Shown here: positions 16,897 through 25,571 of the stretch, in pieces
Numbering within the stretch: position 1 is the first letter of the stretch
Layout: every line of letters starts with the position of its first letter
Source of the DNA: Pseudomonadota bacterium
Lineage (GTDB): Bacteria > Pseudomonadota > Alphaproteobacteria > Sphingomonadales > Sphingomonadaceae
Reading direction: 5' to 3'
Assembly: GCA_023400405.1 (NCBI GenBank)
Contig: JAEXFD010000030.1
Location: forward strand, 1-64,000
DNA: 64,000 nucleotides
Notes under the pieces: model-generated
Databases searched by the model: none
The model's input: only the letters and a program-made list of their open reading frames with translations
Told to the model about the DNA's origin: nothing
Position numbers and translations under genes: made by a program

Positions 16897-18486
16897 TTAG
16901 AACCCGTAGCGCAGGCCGAGCAGCGCCTGGGCACTGGCCTCGCTCGCGCCCTCGCGCTCGAACCCGAAAATCCCCGCCGAAAGCGTCGCGCCGAGATGCC
17001 CGAAGCGATGCGTATAGGCGGTATTCGCGCCCCAGCCGTAAATCCCGTCATTGCCCGGAATGCTGGTGTCGTAATAGCTCGCCAGCAGGCTGCCTTGAAG
17101 CGATCCGTTCGGCCCGACATCGGTCGAGGCGAAGAGCTGGGCATAGACGCTGGTGTCGCTGGTGCCGTTCGAATTGAAGCCGGTGCCGTTGGACGGCGCA
17201 AGGAAGTCGCGCCGGGCATAGCCGCCGCCGATTCCGATCCGCGTGCCGCCGCGGCCCATCACTGCCACGCCGGTCACCCCGCGCGAGCGGAAGGCGGACG
17301 TGGTCGCAGAGGCGAAGACATTGCCGAGGCAGCCGCCCGCCGCAGCACCCGTGGTGCCGTAGATGCAGCCCGAGAACTGGTTGCCGAACGGATCGGTGGT
17401 GGTGGCGAAGGCCGCCGGCATCCGCGTCAACTGGCCGTTGAGCTGCTGGCCGAAGGTCTCGACGCTGTCGTACACGCCGATCTGCACGCCGCTGCCCGGC
17501 CCGATCTGGTAGCTCAGCGAGCCGGTATAGCTGGTCGATCCATAGCGCTTGCCGACCCGTGCCTCGAGATAGGTGCGCCGGCTCGGCCGCCAGATCACGC
17601 CGGCATCCCAGAAGGTGCCGTCGAGGTCATAGGCAATGCGGCGCGGGCTGGCGGGATCGGTGACGAAGCGGCCCGCGCCGTCGACCACCGGCCGGCCGGC
17701 GCCGTCGAGCAGCGCGTCGCGCTGGCTGACCTGGATCTGCTCATAGCCAATGCCGGCAGTGAGCGCGACCGTCGGGCCGACGGGCAGCACGACGTCGCCG
17801 CGGCCATATTTGCCCTCGAAGCGCTGATCGAGCTGGCCCGCATCCTCGCGCGTGTACGAACCGCTGACGGTGACGCCGACCGGCAGCACCGTACCCGATT
17901 TCACGCCGACGCTGGCCGTCGCGACATGGACCGTCGAATCGTCGTAATAGTCGAGCCTGGGCTGGTTCGCGCCGACGCCGGTCTGCCCCGGCGCCTCGAC
18001 CTTGGTATAGCCGAAGCGATAGGCGGCGTTGGCGAAGATCGGCCCCAGATGCGTCGCGAGGTTCGGGCCGACATAGGCCGAGAAGACCTGGCTCGAATTG
18101 CTGAAATCACCGACCGCGCTGGTCTGCACGTCGCCCCGAATGTCCGAACGCGTGCGCGTCGCGATCGCGCCGCCTTCGAGGGTCAGGCCGGGTGCCACCG
18201 TCGCCTTGGCGATCGCCAGCCCGCTATGGGTGTGATCGTTGTTGAGCTTGTTCTGATAGTCGAACCGCTGCTCGTAGCGATAGCTGACCTGCACCTCGAC
18301 GCGTCGGGTGTGCGTCGTCGCGTCGATCCCGGCGGCGAGCGTCGAATAGGTGAGCACGTCGCCGCCGTTGAGATCGGCCGCGACCACCTGGGTCGCCTCG
18401 ATATAGGGCTCGACGCGGGTGCGCTGCGCCTGCGCGGGGACGGCCACCACGGTCGCGGCGCCGGCCAAGATGATCAGCCGCTTCAC
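16897..18486 (-). CDS. XrtA/PEP-CTERM system-associated outer membrane beta-barrel protein
   Basis: A 529-residue exported protein. The signal peptide MKRLIILAGAATVVAVPAQA is followed by a Tyr/Gly-rich sequence with alternating hydrophobic strands and a terminal LGLRYGF, as expected of an outer-membrane barrel ending in phenylalanine. It matches the 'PEP-CTERM system-associated' OMP group (TIGR03016-like), which is thought to form the outer-membrane conduit or scaffold with the export lipoprotein. Start is GTG 18486, overlapping the kinase stop as GTGA, with GGAAGG upstream. An internal pair of cysteines (GCIYG...GGCLG) may form a loop disulfide. Confidence 0.87.
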   Translation of the reverse strand: MKRLIILAGAATVVAVPAQAQRTRVEPYIEATQVVAADLNGGDVLTYSTLAAGIDATTHTRRVEVQVSYRYEQRFDYQNKLNNDHTHSGLAIAKATVAPGLTLEGGAIATRTRSDIRGDVQTSAVGDFSNSSQVFSAYVGPNLATHLGPIFANAAYRFGYTKVEAPGQTGVGANQPRLDYYDDSTVHVATASVGVKSGTVLPVGVTVSGSYTREDAGQLDQRFEGKYGRGDVVLPVGPTVALTAGIGYEQIQVSQRDALLDGAGRPVVDGAGRFVTDPASPRRIAYDLDGTFWDAGVIWRPSRRTYLEARVGKRYGSTSYTGSLSYQIGPGSGVQIGVYDSVETFGQQLNGQLTRMPAAFATTTDPFGNQFSGCIYGTTGAAAGGCLGNVFASATTSAFRSRGVTGVAVMGRGGTRIGIGGGYARRDFLAPSNGTGFNSNGTSDTSVYAQLFASTDVGPNGSLQGSLLASYYDTSIPGNDGIYGWGANTAYTHRFGHLGATLSAGIFGFEREGASEASAQALLGLRYGF

Positions 18487-19544
18487 CGGCCTTCCTCCCC
18501 ATATTCGTAATAGCTGCCGAAGCGGCGCCCGCCCGGCCGGAACGACACCGAATTGAGCACGAGCTGGATGTGCTCGCAGGCGTCGAGCGTGTTGACCGCC
18601 GAGCGCAGGTCGCTCTCGCTGGTCGAATCGGCACGGACGACCAGCATCACCTGGCCGACATGCAGCGCCAGCACCGACGCCGGCGACGCGGCCAGCGCGG
18701 GCGGCGAATCGAAGATCACGATGCGGCGCGGATTGGCCGCGGCGAGCCCGTCGAGCAGCGCGCGCGCTCGCTCGCTCGCCAGCAGCTCGGTGTCGCTGAT
18801 CGATCGGGCGCCGGCCGGCAGCACCGAAAGCTGCGGCACGTCGGTGTCGATGATGCAATCCTCGACGCTCTCGACGGCGCCGGAGAGCACGTCGATCAAG
18901 CCGGGGCCCGACGGCAGGCCGAGGCGCCGCAACACGTCGGGCTTCGGGAAATCGGCATCGACCAGCAGCACCTCGACGTCCTTTTCGGTCGCCATCGAGA
19001 GCGCGAGGTTGATCGCGCAGAAGGTCTTGCCCTCGTTGGGCTGGGCCGAGCAGACGAGGATCATCCGCGCCCGGTCGGCCGCCTCGGCCGTGCCCTTGGC
19101 GGCGACGGCGTGCGCAGTGAGCAGCAACTGCCGCTTCACCATGCGGAATTCCTCGGCGAGGGCCGTGATCGCTCCACCCGGCACGAGCATCCCGCCCGAT
19201 TCCAACGCCGCACGATCGATCGGCGCGAACCGGCGGCCGTTCGATCCGATCGGGACGTGCGGAACGGGATCCATCGGCACTTCGGTGCCGCGGCGAAGGC
19301 CGGGCATCGGCTCGTCAAGCGCTTCGGGCTCGGGAGCGCGTACCGGCTCGGCCGGCGACTCCGGCAGGCGCTCCGTCGGCACGTCGATCACGGGGGCGAT
19401 CGCCGGCTCGGCCGGGGGCTGCGGCACGAGCGGGGGTTGCGCCGCGGCGGCCGGCAGGTCGATCGGCGGCGGCGCGTAATGGAACTGGGACGCCGCCCGT
19501 TCGAGCAGCGTGCCCTTGTAGCGGCGCGGAGTCTGGTCGTTCAT
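18483..19544 (-). CDS. XrtA-associated tyrosine autokinase (BY-kinase)
   Basis: A 353-residue cytoplasmic bacterial tyrosine kinase. Residues 1-125 are a Pro/Glu-rich, probably disordered region. The kinase core follows, with Walker A in SAQPNEGKTF, Walker A' VLLVDADFPKPD and a Walker B-like IVIFDSPPA. The tail has a small tyrosine cluster (SYYEYGEEGR), the autophosphorylation site type that controls polymerisation. It pairs with the chain-length protein encoded immediately upstream (1-bp gap), whose cytoplasmic tail normally activates such kinases. ATG 19544 is the natural start (MNDQTPRRYKG). Confidence 0.92.
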   Translation of the reverse strand: MNDQTPRRYKGTLLERAASQFHYAPPPIDLPAAAAQPPLVPQPPAEPAIAPVIDVPTERLPESPAEPVRAPEPEALDEPMPGLRRGTEVPMDPVPHVPIGSNGRRFAPIDRAALESGGMLVPGGAITALAEEFRMVKRQLLLTAHAVAAKGTAEAADRARMILVCSAQPNEGKTFCAINLALSMATEKDVEVLLVDADFPKPDVLRRLGLPSGPGLIDVLSGAVESVEDCIIDTDVPQLSVLPAGARSISDTELLASERARALLDGLAAANPRRIVIFDSPPALAASPASVLALHVGQVMLVVRADSTSESDLRSAVNTLDACEHIQLVLNSVSFRPGGRRFGSYYEYGEEGR

Positions 19545-19545
19545 C

Positions 19546-21060
19546 TCAGGCTCCCAGGCCCCGCTGGAGGAATTCGACGCCGAGCAGCCCGACATAGGCG
19601 AGCCCCAGCGCGCCGACGCCGCCTGCGAACAAGGTCAGCTTCCTGCGGCGCATCGCGATCTGCGCCTCGGTCAGCACTTCGCCGATCGAGCCGATCACCG
19701 GCATGCCGCTCGACTTTTCGAGCTTCGCGGCCGTCGGGAAGGTCGTGGTCAGCTTGCCGAGCGCGAACGCCGCAGCGACGCCGGCGCCGAGCGCGGCGAC
19801 GAGCACCGCCGTCAGCAGCAGCGGCCGATTGGGCGAAGTCGGCCCGTTGGGCAGCGTCGGCGGATCGACGACGTTGAACTTGGCGGTGTCGGCGATGGTC
19901 TGGGCCTGGCTCGAGATCTTCATCTGCTCGCGATCGGCCAGCAGCTTGTCATACTGATCCTTGAGCACCTGATACTGGCGCTCGATCTCGCCCTGTTCGG
20001 CGACGACACCCGGCTGCCCCGCCATCTTCGACTGGAGCAGGTTGAGATCGCCCTCGATCTGCGCCTTGCGCTGGACCAGGGCGGCGACCGTCGCCTGCTT
20101 GTCGGCCTGCATCGCACGCAGGCTCATATACATCGGATTCGATCCGGCTCCGCCGCCGGCGCTGGTCACCGGCTCGCGGGCCGCGGCGGCCTGGGCCGCG
20201 CCGAGCTGGCTCTTGAGCGCGATCACGTCGGGATGGCTGTCGGTATAGCCCTTGCCCCGGGCATCGGCGAGTTGGCCCTGGATCGCCGCCAGCCGCGCGC
20301 GCGCCGGCCCCGCCACGGCGCCGCCGGCCCCGGGCACGCTCGCCGGCGTGCTCGACATCTGGGCATTGACGACGTTGAGGCTTGATTGCGCCGCGGCAAG
20401 ATCGCCCTGGATCTGCGCGAGCTGGGTGCGCGCCGCCGAGACGCGATCGTCGAGCGAGCCGGTCCCGGGCAGCGATCCCAGATAGCGCGCCTGGAAATCG
20501 GCGCGCTTCGACTCGGCCTCCTGGAGTTGCTTCTGCCGCGTGGCGAGCTGCTGATCGAGGAACTGGAGCGACTGGCTGGTCTGGTCGCGATTGTCGGAGA
20601 GATTGTCCTCGACGAAGATGTCGATCAGCTTCTGCGCGACCTGGCGGGCGAGCTTGCCGCTGGGGCCGCTCACGGTGATCTCGAACAGATTGTCCTGCTG
20701 CGCGGTGAGCTTGATCGCCTTTTGCAGCCCGGCGATCCGGTCCGCGACGTCGCGATCGGTCGAGACGGTGCGGGCGAGATCGGTGCTGCGCACGACCTTT
20801 TCGAGGTTGACGGCCGACGTGAGCGTCTGGCGGACCCGGTCGATGTCGCGCTGCTGGGCGAGCTGGGTGGCGCCATCCTGGCTCGGCAGGATCTGGCGAA
20901 GCTGGACGAAGATGCGCGCGCGCGATTCGTAATTGTTCGGCATCTGCGACACGACCAGCCAGCCGGCCAGCGCCACGCCCCAGGCCACCGCCAGCGCCAC
21001 CCAGCGCCGCATCCAGATCGCGTGCAATATGCCGCGAAGCTCGTCGTAGAGGCTCCCCAC
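19546..21060 (-). CDS. XrtA system polysaccharide chain-length determinant (Wzz/GNVR)
   Basis: A 504-residue inner-membrane polysaccharide co-polymerase. One helix lies near residues 19-38 and a second near 415-435, with a long periplasmic coiled-coil region between (QFLDQQLATRQKQLQEAESKRADFQARYLGSLPG; later EGDLNLLQSKMA). It sets exopolysaccharide chain length and signals to the adjacent tyrosine kinase. A third hydrophobic segment near the C-terminus (TLFAGGVGALGLAYVGLLGV) is unusual for Wzz but common in the PEP-CTERM subgroup. Start is GTG 21060 with an AAGGGG site 6 bases upstream. Confidence 0.92.
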   Translation of the reverse strand: MGSLYDELRGILHAIWMRRWVALAVAWGVALAGWLVVSQMPNNYESRARIFVQLRQILPSQDGATQLAQQRDIDRVRQTLTSAVNLEKVVRSTDLARTVSTDRDVADRIAGLQKAIKLTAQQDNLFEITVSGPSGKLARQVAQKLIDIFVEDNLSDNRDQTSQSLQFLDQQLATRQKQLQEAESKRADFQARYLGSLPGTGSLDDRVSAARTQLAQIQGDLAAAQSSLNVVNAQMSSTPASVPGAGGAVAGPARARLAAIQGQLADARGKGYTDSHPDVIALKSQLGAAQAAAAREPVTSAGGGAGSNPMYMSLRAMQADKQATVAALVQRKAQIEGDLNLLQSKMAGQPGVVAEQGEIERQYQVLKDQYDKLLADREQMKISSQAQTIADTAKFNVVDPPTLPNGPTSPNRPLLLTAVLVAALGAGVAAAFALGKLTTTFPTAAKLEKSSGMPVIGSIGEVLTEAQIAMRRRKLTLFAGGVGALGLAYVGLLGVEFLQRGLGA

Positions 21061-21073
21061 GCGCGCCGGCCCC

Positions 21074-21718
21074 TTAGAACATGCTCGTGGGAATGATGAT
21101 CACGTCGCCGGGCTCGAGCTTGACGTTGGCGGAGATGTCACCGTTCTTGAGCAGGTCGCCCAGCCGTACCTTGTACTCGCGCTGCTTGCCGGTCTGGCGA
21201 TCGTAGCGGACCAGGCGCGCGCGGTTGCCCGCGGCGAATTCGCTGAGCCCGCCGACCGCGATCATCGCGTCGAGCACGGTCATGTTGGCGCGATAGGGGA
21301 TCGAGGCCGGCTTCTCGGTCGCGCCGACGACGCGGACCTGCTGGCTGTAGGTGCCCGAGAAATTCTCGACGATGACGGAGACGATCGGATCCTTGATATA
21401 TTCGCTGAGCGCAAATTTCAGGTCGTCGGCGAGCATTGCCGGGGTCTTGCCGACCGCCGGCATGTCGCTGATCAGCGGCGTGGTGATCCGCCCGTCGGGC
21501 CGCACCTGGACCTTGGCCGAAAGCTCGGGATTGCGCCAGACGAACACCGAGAGCTGGTCCATCGGGCCGATGATATATTCCTCGCTCGGCGTCTCGCGCC
21601 CGGCGATCGCGCCCGCGGGCGGCAGCTCGGGTCGTCCTCCGCCGCCGGAGCAGCCTGACACCAGCGTCGCCATGACGCCAATTCCCAGAACCGATTTGCC
21701 AAGCCCATGAAAACGCAT
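21074..21718 (-). CDS. XrtA system polysaccharide export lipoprotein (Wza-like)
   Basis: A 214-residue outer-membrane lipoprotein. The lipobox is LVSGC with the lipidated C23. The Poly_export domain starts at EYIIGPMDQLSVFVWRNPELS, followed by one SLBB-like domain (VRVVGATEKPASIPYRANMTVLDAMIAVGG). It is shorter than Wza (about 380) because it carries a single SLBB domain, which is typical of XrtA loci. It would form the periplasmic/outer-membrane exit channel. This is the first gene of the leftward export unit; a 153-bp gap upstream must hold the promoter. Confidence 0.93.
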   Translation of the reverse strand: MRFHGLGKSVLGIGVMATLVSGCSGGGGRPELPPAGAIAGRETPSEEYIIGPMDQLSVFVWRNPELSAKVQVRPDGRITTPLISDMPAVGKTPAMLADDLKFALSEYIKDPIVSVIVENFSGTYSQQVRVVGATEKPASIPYRANMTVLDAMIAVGGLSEFAAGNRARLVRYDRQTGKQREYKVRLGDLLKNGDISANVKLEPGDVIIIPTSMF

Positions 21719-21871
21719 GCTCGAACTCCCTCCCCGGCGAACGAAGTCCGCACCGACGTCTCGGCTGCGGTCCGCACGGGATCAGGGTGAGCTATGGGCA
21801 CGAGAGGTAAACATCGGGTTAGGCGTCGGAAATTCGATCCCGCCGGCGAACGCGGTCCCGGCGCGGGACGA

Positions 21872-23077
21872 TCAGATCAGAAGCTCGACCACCTGCGGAT
21901 GCCCAAGAAATGCGGCGGGGCTCGCCGTCGCACCATAGGCGCCGGAGGCGAAGATCGCGATCGTGTCGCCTATTTCGGCCCGGGGCAGCGCGACGCGGTC
22001 GGCGAGGCGGTCGAGCGGTGTACAGAGCGGGCCGACGATCGTGACCACTTCCTCGGGCGGCTCCTGCATCCGCGCGGCGACCGCCACCGGATAGTTGCGC
22101 TTGACCACCGTGCCGAAATTGCCGGTCGCGGCGAGATGCTGGTGAAGGCCGCCATCGACGACGAGGAAGGTCTCGCCCTGGCTCTCCTTGCGATCGACCA
22201 CGCGGACCAGATAGACGCCTGCCTCGCCTACCAGATAGCGGCCGAGCTCGATCGCCCAGCGCGTGCCGGCGCGGGCGAGCGGCGAGGCCTCGAGCGTCGC
22301 CGCCAGCGCCGTGCCGATCGCTTCGATGTCGATCGGCGCGTCTCCCGGGAAGTAGGGAATGCCGAAGCCGCCACCGAGGTTGACCAGCGGCGGTGCTACG
22401 CCCGCCTCCTCCGCGATCCGCCCGGCGAGCGCGACGGTCGCAGCCTGCGTCTCGATGATCGCGCCGCTGTCGAGCGACTGAGAGCCGGCGAAGATGTGCA
22501 GCCCGGCCCAGTCCCCGCCGCCTTCGATCACCGCACGGACCAGCGATGGCGCGCGGGCTGCGTCGATTCCGAAGGGCGAGGCGCGGCCGCCCATGCGCAT
22601 GCCCGATCCGCGCAGCTCGAAATCCGGATTAACCCGCACCGCCGCGCGCGGGGCGATGCCGAGCGACTGCCCCGCCCGCGCCGCGCGATGCCACTCGCCT
22701 TCGGATTCGAGGTTTATCGTCACGCCAGCCTGGATGGCGGCGGCCAGCTCCGCATCGGTCTTGCCGGGACCGGCGAAGCTGATCCCCTCCGCAGGCATGA
22801 CGGCAAGCGCCCGCGCCATCTCGCCTGCCGAGGCGACGTCGAGCCCATCGACCAGCGGCGCGATGGCGGCGAGCAGCGGCGGAAAGGGATTGGCCTTGAT
22901 CGCATAATGCAGCGCCGGGCTCGCCGGCATCGCCGCGCGCAGCCGGGCGATGCGCGCCTCGACGACGGCGAAATCATAGACATAGGCCGGGGTCGTCACC
23001 CCCGCCCACGGCAGCGCCTCGCGCGCGGCGAATTCGGGCGGGATCGGCCCGGTCGGCTTGGGCTGGAGCGGCGTCAT
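21872..23077 (-). CDS. XrtA system PLP-dependent decarboxylase
   Basis: A 401-residue fold-type III decarboxylase related to diaminopimelate decarboxylase, of the exosortase-A-associated group. The PLP lysine is in LHYAIKANP (about residue 60). Other motifs are VNLGGGFGIPY, the HIFAGSQ loop, the WAIELGRYLVGEAG arginine and a C-terminal SGAYG. The conserved cysteine motif appears as GPLCTPLDRL. Its substrate is unknown; the neighbours (acyl ligase, ACP) suggest it makes an amine that is then activated or condensed. ATG 23077 overlaps the ligase stop (ATGA). Its product is probably not free lysine, because it lies inside this accessory locus. Confidence 0.92.
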   Translation of the reverse strand: MTPLQPKPTGPIPPEFAAREALPWAGVTTPAYVYDFAVVEARIARLRAAMPASPALHYAIKANPFPPLLAAIAPLVDGLDVASAGEMARALAVMPAEGISFAGPGKTDAELAAAIQAGVTINLESEGEWHRAARAGQSLGIAPRAAVRVNPDFELRGSGMRMGGRASPFGIDAARAPSLVRAVIEGGGDWAGLHIFAGSQSLDSGAIIETQAATVALAGRIAEEAGVAPPLVNLGGGFGIPYFPGDAPIDIEAIGTALAATLEASPLARAGTRWAIELGRYLVGEAGVYLVRVVDRKESQGETFLVVDGGLHQHLAATGNFGTVVKRNYPVAVAARMQEPPEEVVTIVGPLCTPLDRLADRVALPRAEIGDTIAIFASGAYGATASPAAFLGHPQVVELLI

Positions 23078-24594
23078 GGTTGCCCTTCCCTATCCTGCGC
23101 CGCGGCGCGCGCCAATTCCGCCTTGAGCGCGGCGCGATCGAGCTTGCCGTTCGGATTGCGCGGCAGATCGGCCCGCCAGACATAGCGCGCCGGCTGCATG
23201 AAGCCGGGCAGTTCGCGCAGCAGCCGCGCCCGCAGCGCCGCCTCGCCGCTGCCGTCGCCGCGTGCCACCACCACGATCGCCTGGCCCAGCCGTGGATCGG
23301 GCACGCCGAACGCCGCCGCCTCCGCCGCCTCGCCGCCGGCCAGCACCGCTTCCTCGATCTCGGTCGGGCTGATGCGATTGCCCGAGGATTTGATCATCTC
23401 GTCGTCGCGCCCGACGAAATAGAGCAGCCCCTCCGCATCGCGACGCACCGTGTCCCCCGACCAGACCGCCATTCCGCCGCTCCGGGCGAAGGCGGGGGCG
23501 GGGCGGAAGCGCTGCGCCGTCCGCTCGGCATCGCGCCAATAGCCCTGGGCGACAAGGGGCCCGGCATGGACAAGTTCGCCCTGCTGCGCTTCCGCGCCAT
23601 CGGGCCCGACGACGCAGATTTCGGCAAAGGGGATCGCGCGCCCGATCGAATCGGGGTGCGCATCGACCAGCGCCGGATCCAGATAGGTCGAACGGAACGC
23701 CTCGGTCAGGCCGTACATCGGATAGAGATCGGCGGCAGGAAAGCGAGCGCGGAGTGCTCTCACCATCGGCACGGTGAGCGCGCCGCCCGAATTGGTCAGC
23801 CGCCGGAGCCGCGCGGCGGTCGCCTCCGGCCATTCGGCTTCGAGCAGCTGGACCCAGAGCGGGGGGACCCCGGCGAGTGTGGTGATTTCGAAGCGATCGA
23901 CGGCCTTGATGACGTCGCGCGCAGTCAGATAGTCGAGCGGCACCACGCTGGCGCCGGCAGCCCAGGTCGAGAGCAGCTGGTTCTGGCCATAATCGAAGCT
24001 GAGCGGCAGCACCGCGAGCACGCGATCTTCAGAATCGATGTGAAGATAATGCGCCACGCTGATGGCCCCGAGCCACAAATTGGCGTGGCTGAGCATCACG
24101 CCCTTGGGCCGGCCGGTCGAGCCCGAGGTGTACAGGATCGCCGCGAGGTCGCCCGGATCGGCTTGTGACGGGCCGAGAATGCCCTCTGCAACGAGACCGT
24201 CCTCGCCGATCGCTGCGCACTCATCCGGAAGATCGCCGGGCTCAAGCGTGGCCAACCGCGCGGGCTGGCTGACCAACAGCCGTGCGCCGCTGTCCGCCAG
24301 GATATAGGCGAGCTGGGCGCGCTTGAGCAGCGGGTTGACGGGCACATGAACGAGTCCCGCCCGCGCCGCGGCGAGCGGCATCAGGCAGGCGGTACGCGTC
24401 TTGGGAAGCCAGGTCGCGACGCGGTCCCCGGGCGCCAGGCCTTGGCTCGCCAGCGCAAAGGCCATCCGGCCGACCGCATCGTCGAGCTCGGCATAGGTCA
24501 GGCTGCCCGCCTTGTGGGTCAGCGCCACGGCATCCGGCGCGCCACGCCGGGCGAGCGCGTCGAGCGGTTGCGGCACGGGGTCGAGCGCGATCAC
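23074..24594 (-). CDS. XrtA system acyl-CoA ligase (AMP-forming)
   Basis: A 506-residue ANL-superfamily adenylating enzyme. AMP-binding core ILYTSGSTGRPKGVMLSH, A5-like YPMYGLTEAFRSTYLDP, hinge FVGRDDEMIKSSGNRISPTEIEE and the C-terminal lysine in NPNGKLDR are all present. It belongs to the exosortase-A-associated ligase group, which may load a carboxylic or amino acid onto the discrete acyl carrier protein encoded divergently 69 bp away. Start is GTG 24594. It is followed by the coupled decarboxylase. Substrate unknown. Confidence 0.92.
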   Translation of the reverse strand: MIALDPVPQPLDALARRGAPDAVALTHKAGSLTYAELDDAVGRMAFALASQGLAPGDRVATWLPKTRTACLMPLAAARAGLVHVPVNPLLKRAQLAYILADSGARLLVSQPARLATLEPGDLPDECAAIGEDGLVAEGILGPSQADPGDLAAILYTSGSTGRPKGVMLSHANLWLGAISVAHYLHIDSEDRVLAVLPLSFDYGQNQLLSTWAAGASVVPLDYLTARDVIKAVDRFEITTLAGVPPLWVQLLEAEWPEATAARLRRLTNSGGALTVPMVRALRARFPAADLYPMYGLTEAFRSTYLDPALVDAHPDSIGRAIPFAEICVVGPDGAEAQQGELVHAGPLVAQGYWRDAERTAQRFRPAPAFARSGGMAVWSGDTVRRDAEGLLYFVGRDDEMIKSSGNRISPTEIEEAVLAGGEAAEAAAFGVPDPRLGQAIVVVARGDGSGEAALRARLLRELPGFMQPARYVWRADLPRNPNGKLDRAALKAELARAAAQDREGQP

Positions 24595-24663
24595 GCCCTA
24601 CCCATAGTCTTGGCAGCGCCCGCGCCAACCCTTACGGGAGCGAAAAACGCCAGGGGACGAAGA

Positions 24664-24936
24664 TTGCGTCGCGAAGGGTTGATCGAGGTCGAGAATGCCG
24701 TGCGCGGCGTGCTGCAGGACGTGCTGGGGCTGAGCCCCGAGCGCGCCGCCGATTTCCGCGAGGATACGCCGCTGTTCGGCGCCCTGCCCGAACTCGATTC
24801 TTTGGCCGTGGCCGGCGTGCTCACCGAGCTGGAAGACCGGCTCGGCATCCTGATCGAGGACGACGAAGTGGACGGAGAGATGCTCGAAAGCTTCGGTGCG
24901 CTGACCCGCTTCGCCGCCGACAAGGCGCTCGGATGA
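24664..24936 (+). CDS. acyl carrier protein of the XrtA side module
   Basis: A 90-residue stand-alone carrier protein. The phosphopantetheine attachment serine is S46 in ELDSLAVAG; the flanking acidic helix FREDTPLFGALPE and the LEDRLGILIEDDEV segment are typical. TTG 24664 was chosen because GGGGAC lies 7-12 bases upstream and the family N-terminus follows; a second TTG at 24679 is the alternative. The stop overlaps hydrolase 2 as ATGA. It is distinct from the fatty-acid ACP and is expected to carry the acyl group activated by the divergent ligase. Confidence 0.88.
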   Translation: MRREGLIEVENAVRGVLQDVLGLSPERAADFREDTPLFGALPELDSLAVAGVLTELEDRLGILIEDDEVDGEMLESFGALTRFAADKALG

Positions 24937-25571
24937 TCGAGCGCTACGACTGGGCGGGCGGCACCGAGGCGATGCTTCGCTTCGGTCCGGCCCGGGGCCC
25001 GGTCGTGGTGGCGGCGCTGCCGCTGTTCGAGGAGGCCAACCGCACCCGCAGCTTCACGGTGGGGCTGCTGCGTCATCTCGCATCGCTCGGCATCGGCAGC
25101 GTGCTGCCGGACCTTCCCGGCCAGGGCGAGAGCCTGGTGCCGACCGAGGCGATGCGGCTCGGAAACCTCCGTTCCGCCTTTGCCGCGGCGGCGCGGGCAG
25201 CGGGCAGTCCGGCCTTTTCCTTCGCGATCCGCAGCGGCGCGCTGATCGACGGCGCCGCCGCCCTCGCCGGGCGCTGGCATTTCGCGCCGCAGAGCGGGCC
25301 GGAGCTGCTCCGCGAGCTGGGCCGGATCGAGGCCGCCGGCGACGGGCAGAGCCATGGCGGCAACCGGCTGTCGCATGACTTCCTGGCCGAACTCGACAAT
25401 GCGGTGCCGCACGACGCCCATGTCGTCCGGCTCGACGGCGATCCGCGCGACGCGGTGGCGCGGCTGCCGGGATCGCCGCTCTGGCGCCGCAGCGAGCCCG
25501 GCGACGATCCCGCGCTCGCCGTCATCATGGCCGAGGGCATCGCCGCCTGGATTCGAATTTGCGGCGTCTGA
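24933..25571 (+). CDS. hydrolase 2, XrtA system-associated (alpha/beta fold)
   Basis: A 212-residue alpha/beta-hydrolase-like protein of the exosortase-associated 'hydrolase 2' group. The N-terminal strand pattern is VVVAALPLFEEANRTRSF, with SVLPDLPGQGES. The nucleophile region SFAIRSGALID lacks a GxSxG motif, as known for the group, so a transferase or thioesterase role with atypical chemistry is possible. It is coupled to the ACP by ATGA and overlaps hydrolase 1 by 13 bp. It probably acts on the ACP-bound intermediate, but this is inference. Confidence 0.85.
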   Translation: MIERYDWAGGTEAMLRFGPARGPVVVAALPLFEEANRTRSFTVGLLRHLASLGIGSVLPDLPGQGESLVPTEAMRLGNLRSAFAAAARAAGSPAFSFAIRSGALIDGAAALAGRWHFAPQSGPELLRELGRIEAAGDGQSHGGNRLSHDFLAELDNAVPHDAHVVRLDGDPRDAVARLPGSPLWRRSEPGDDPALAVIMAEGIAAWIRICGV

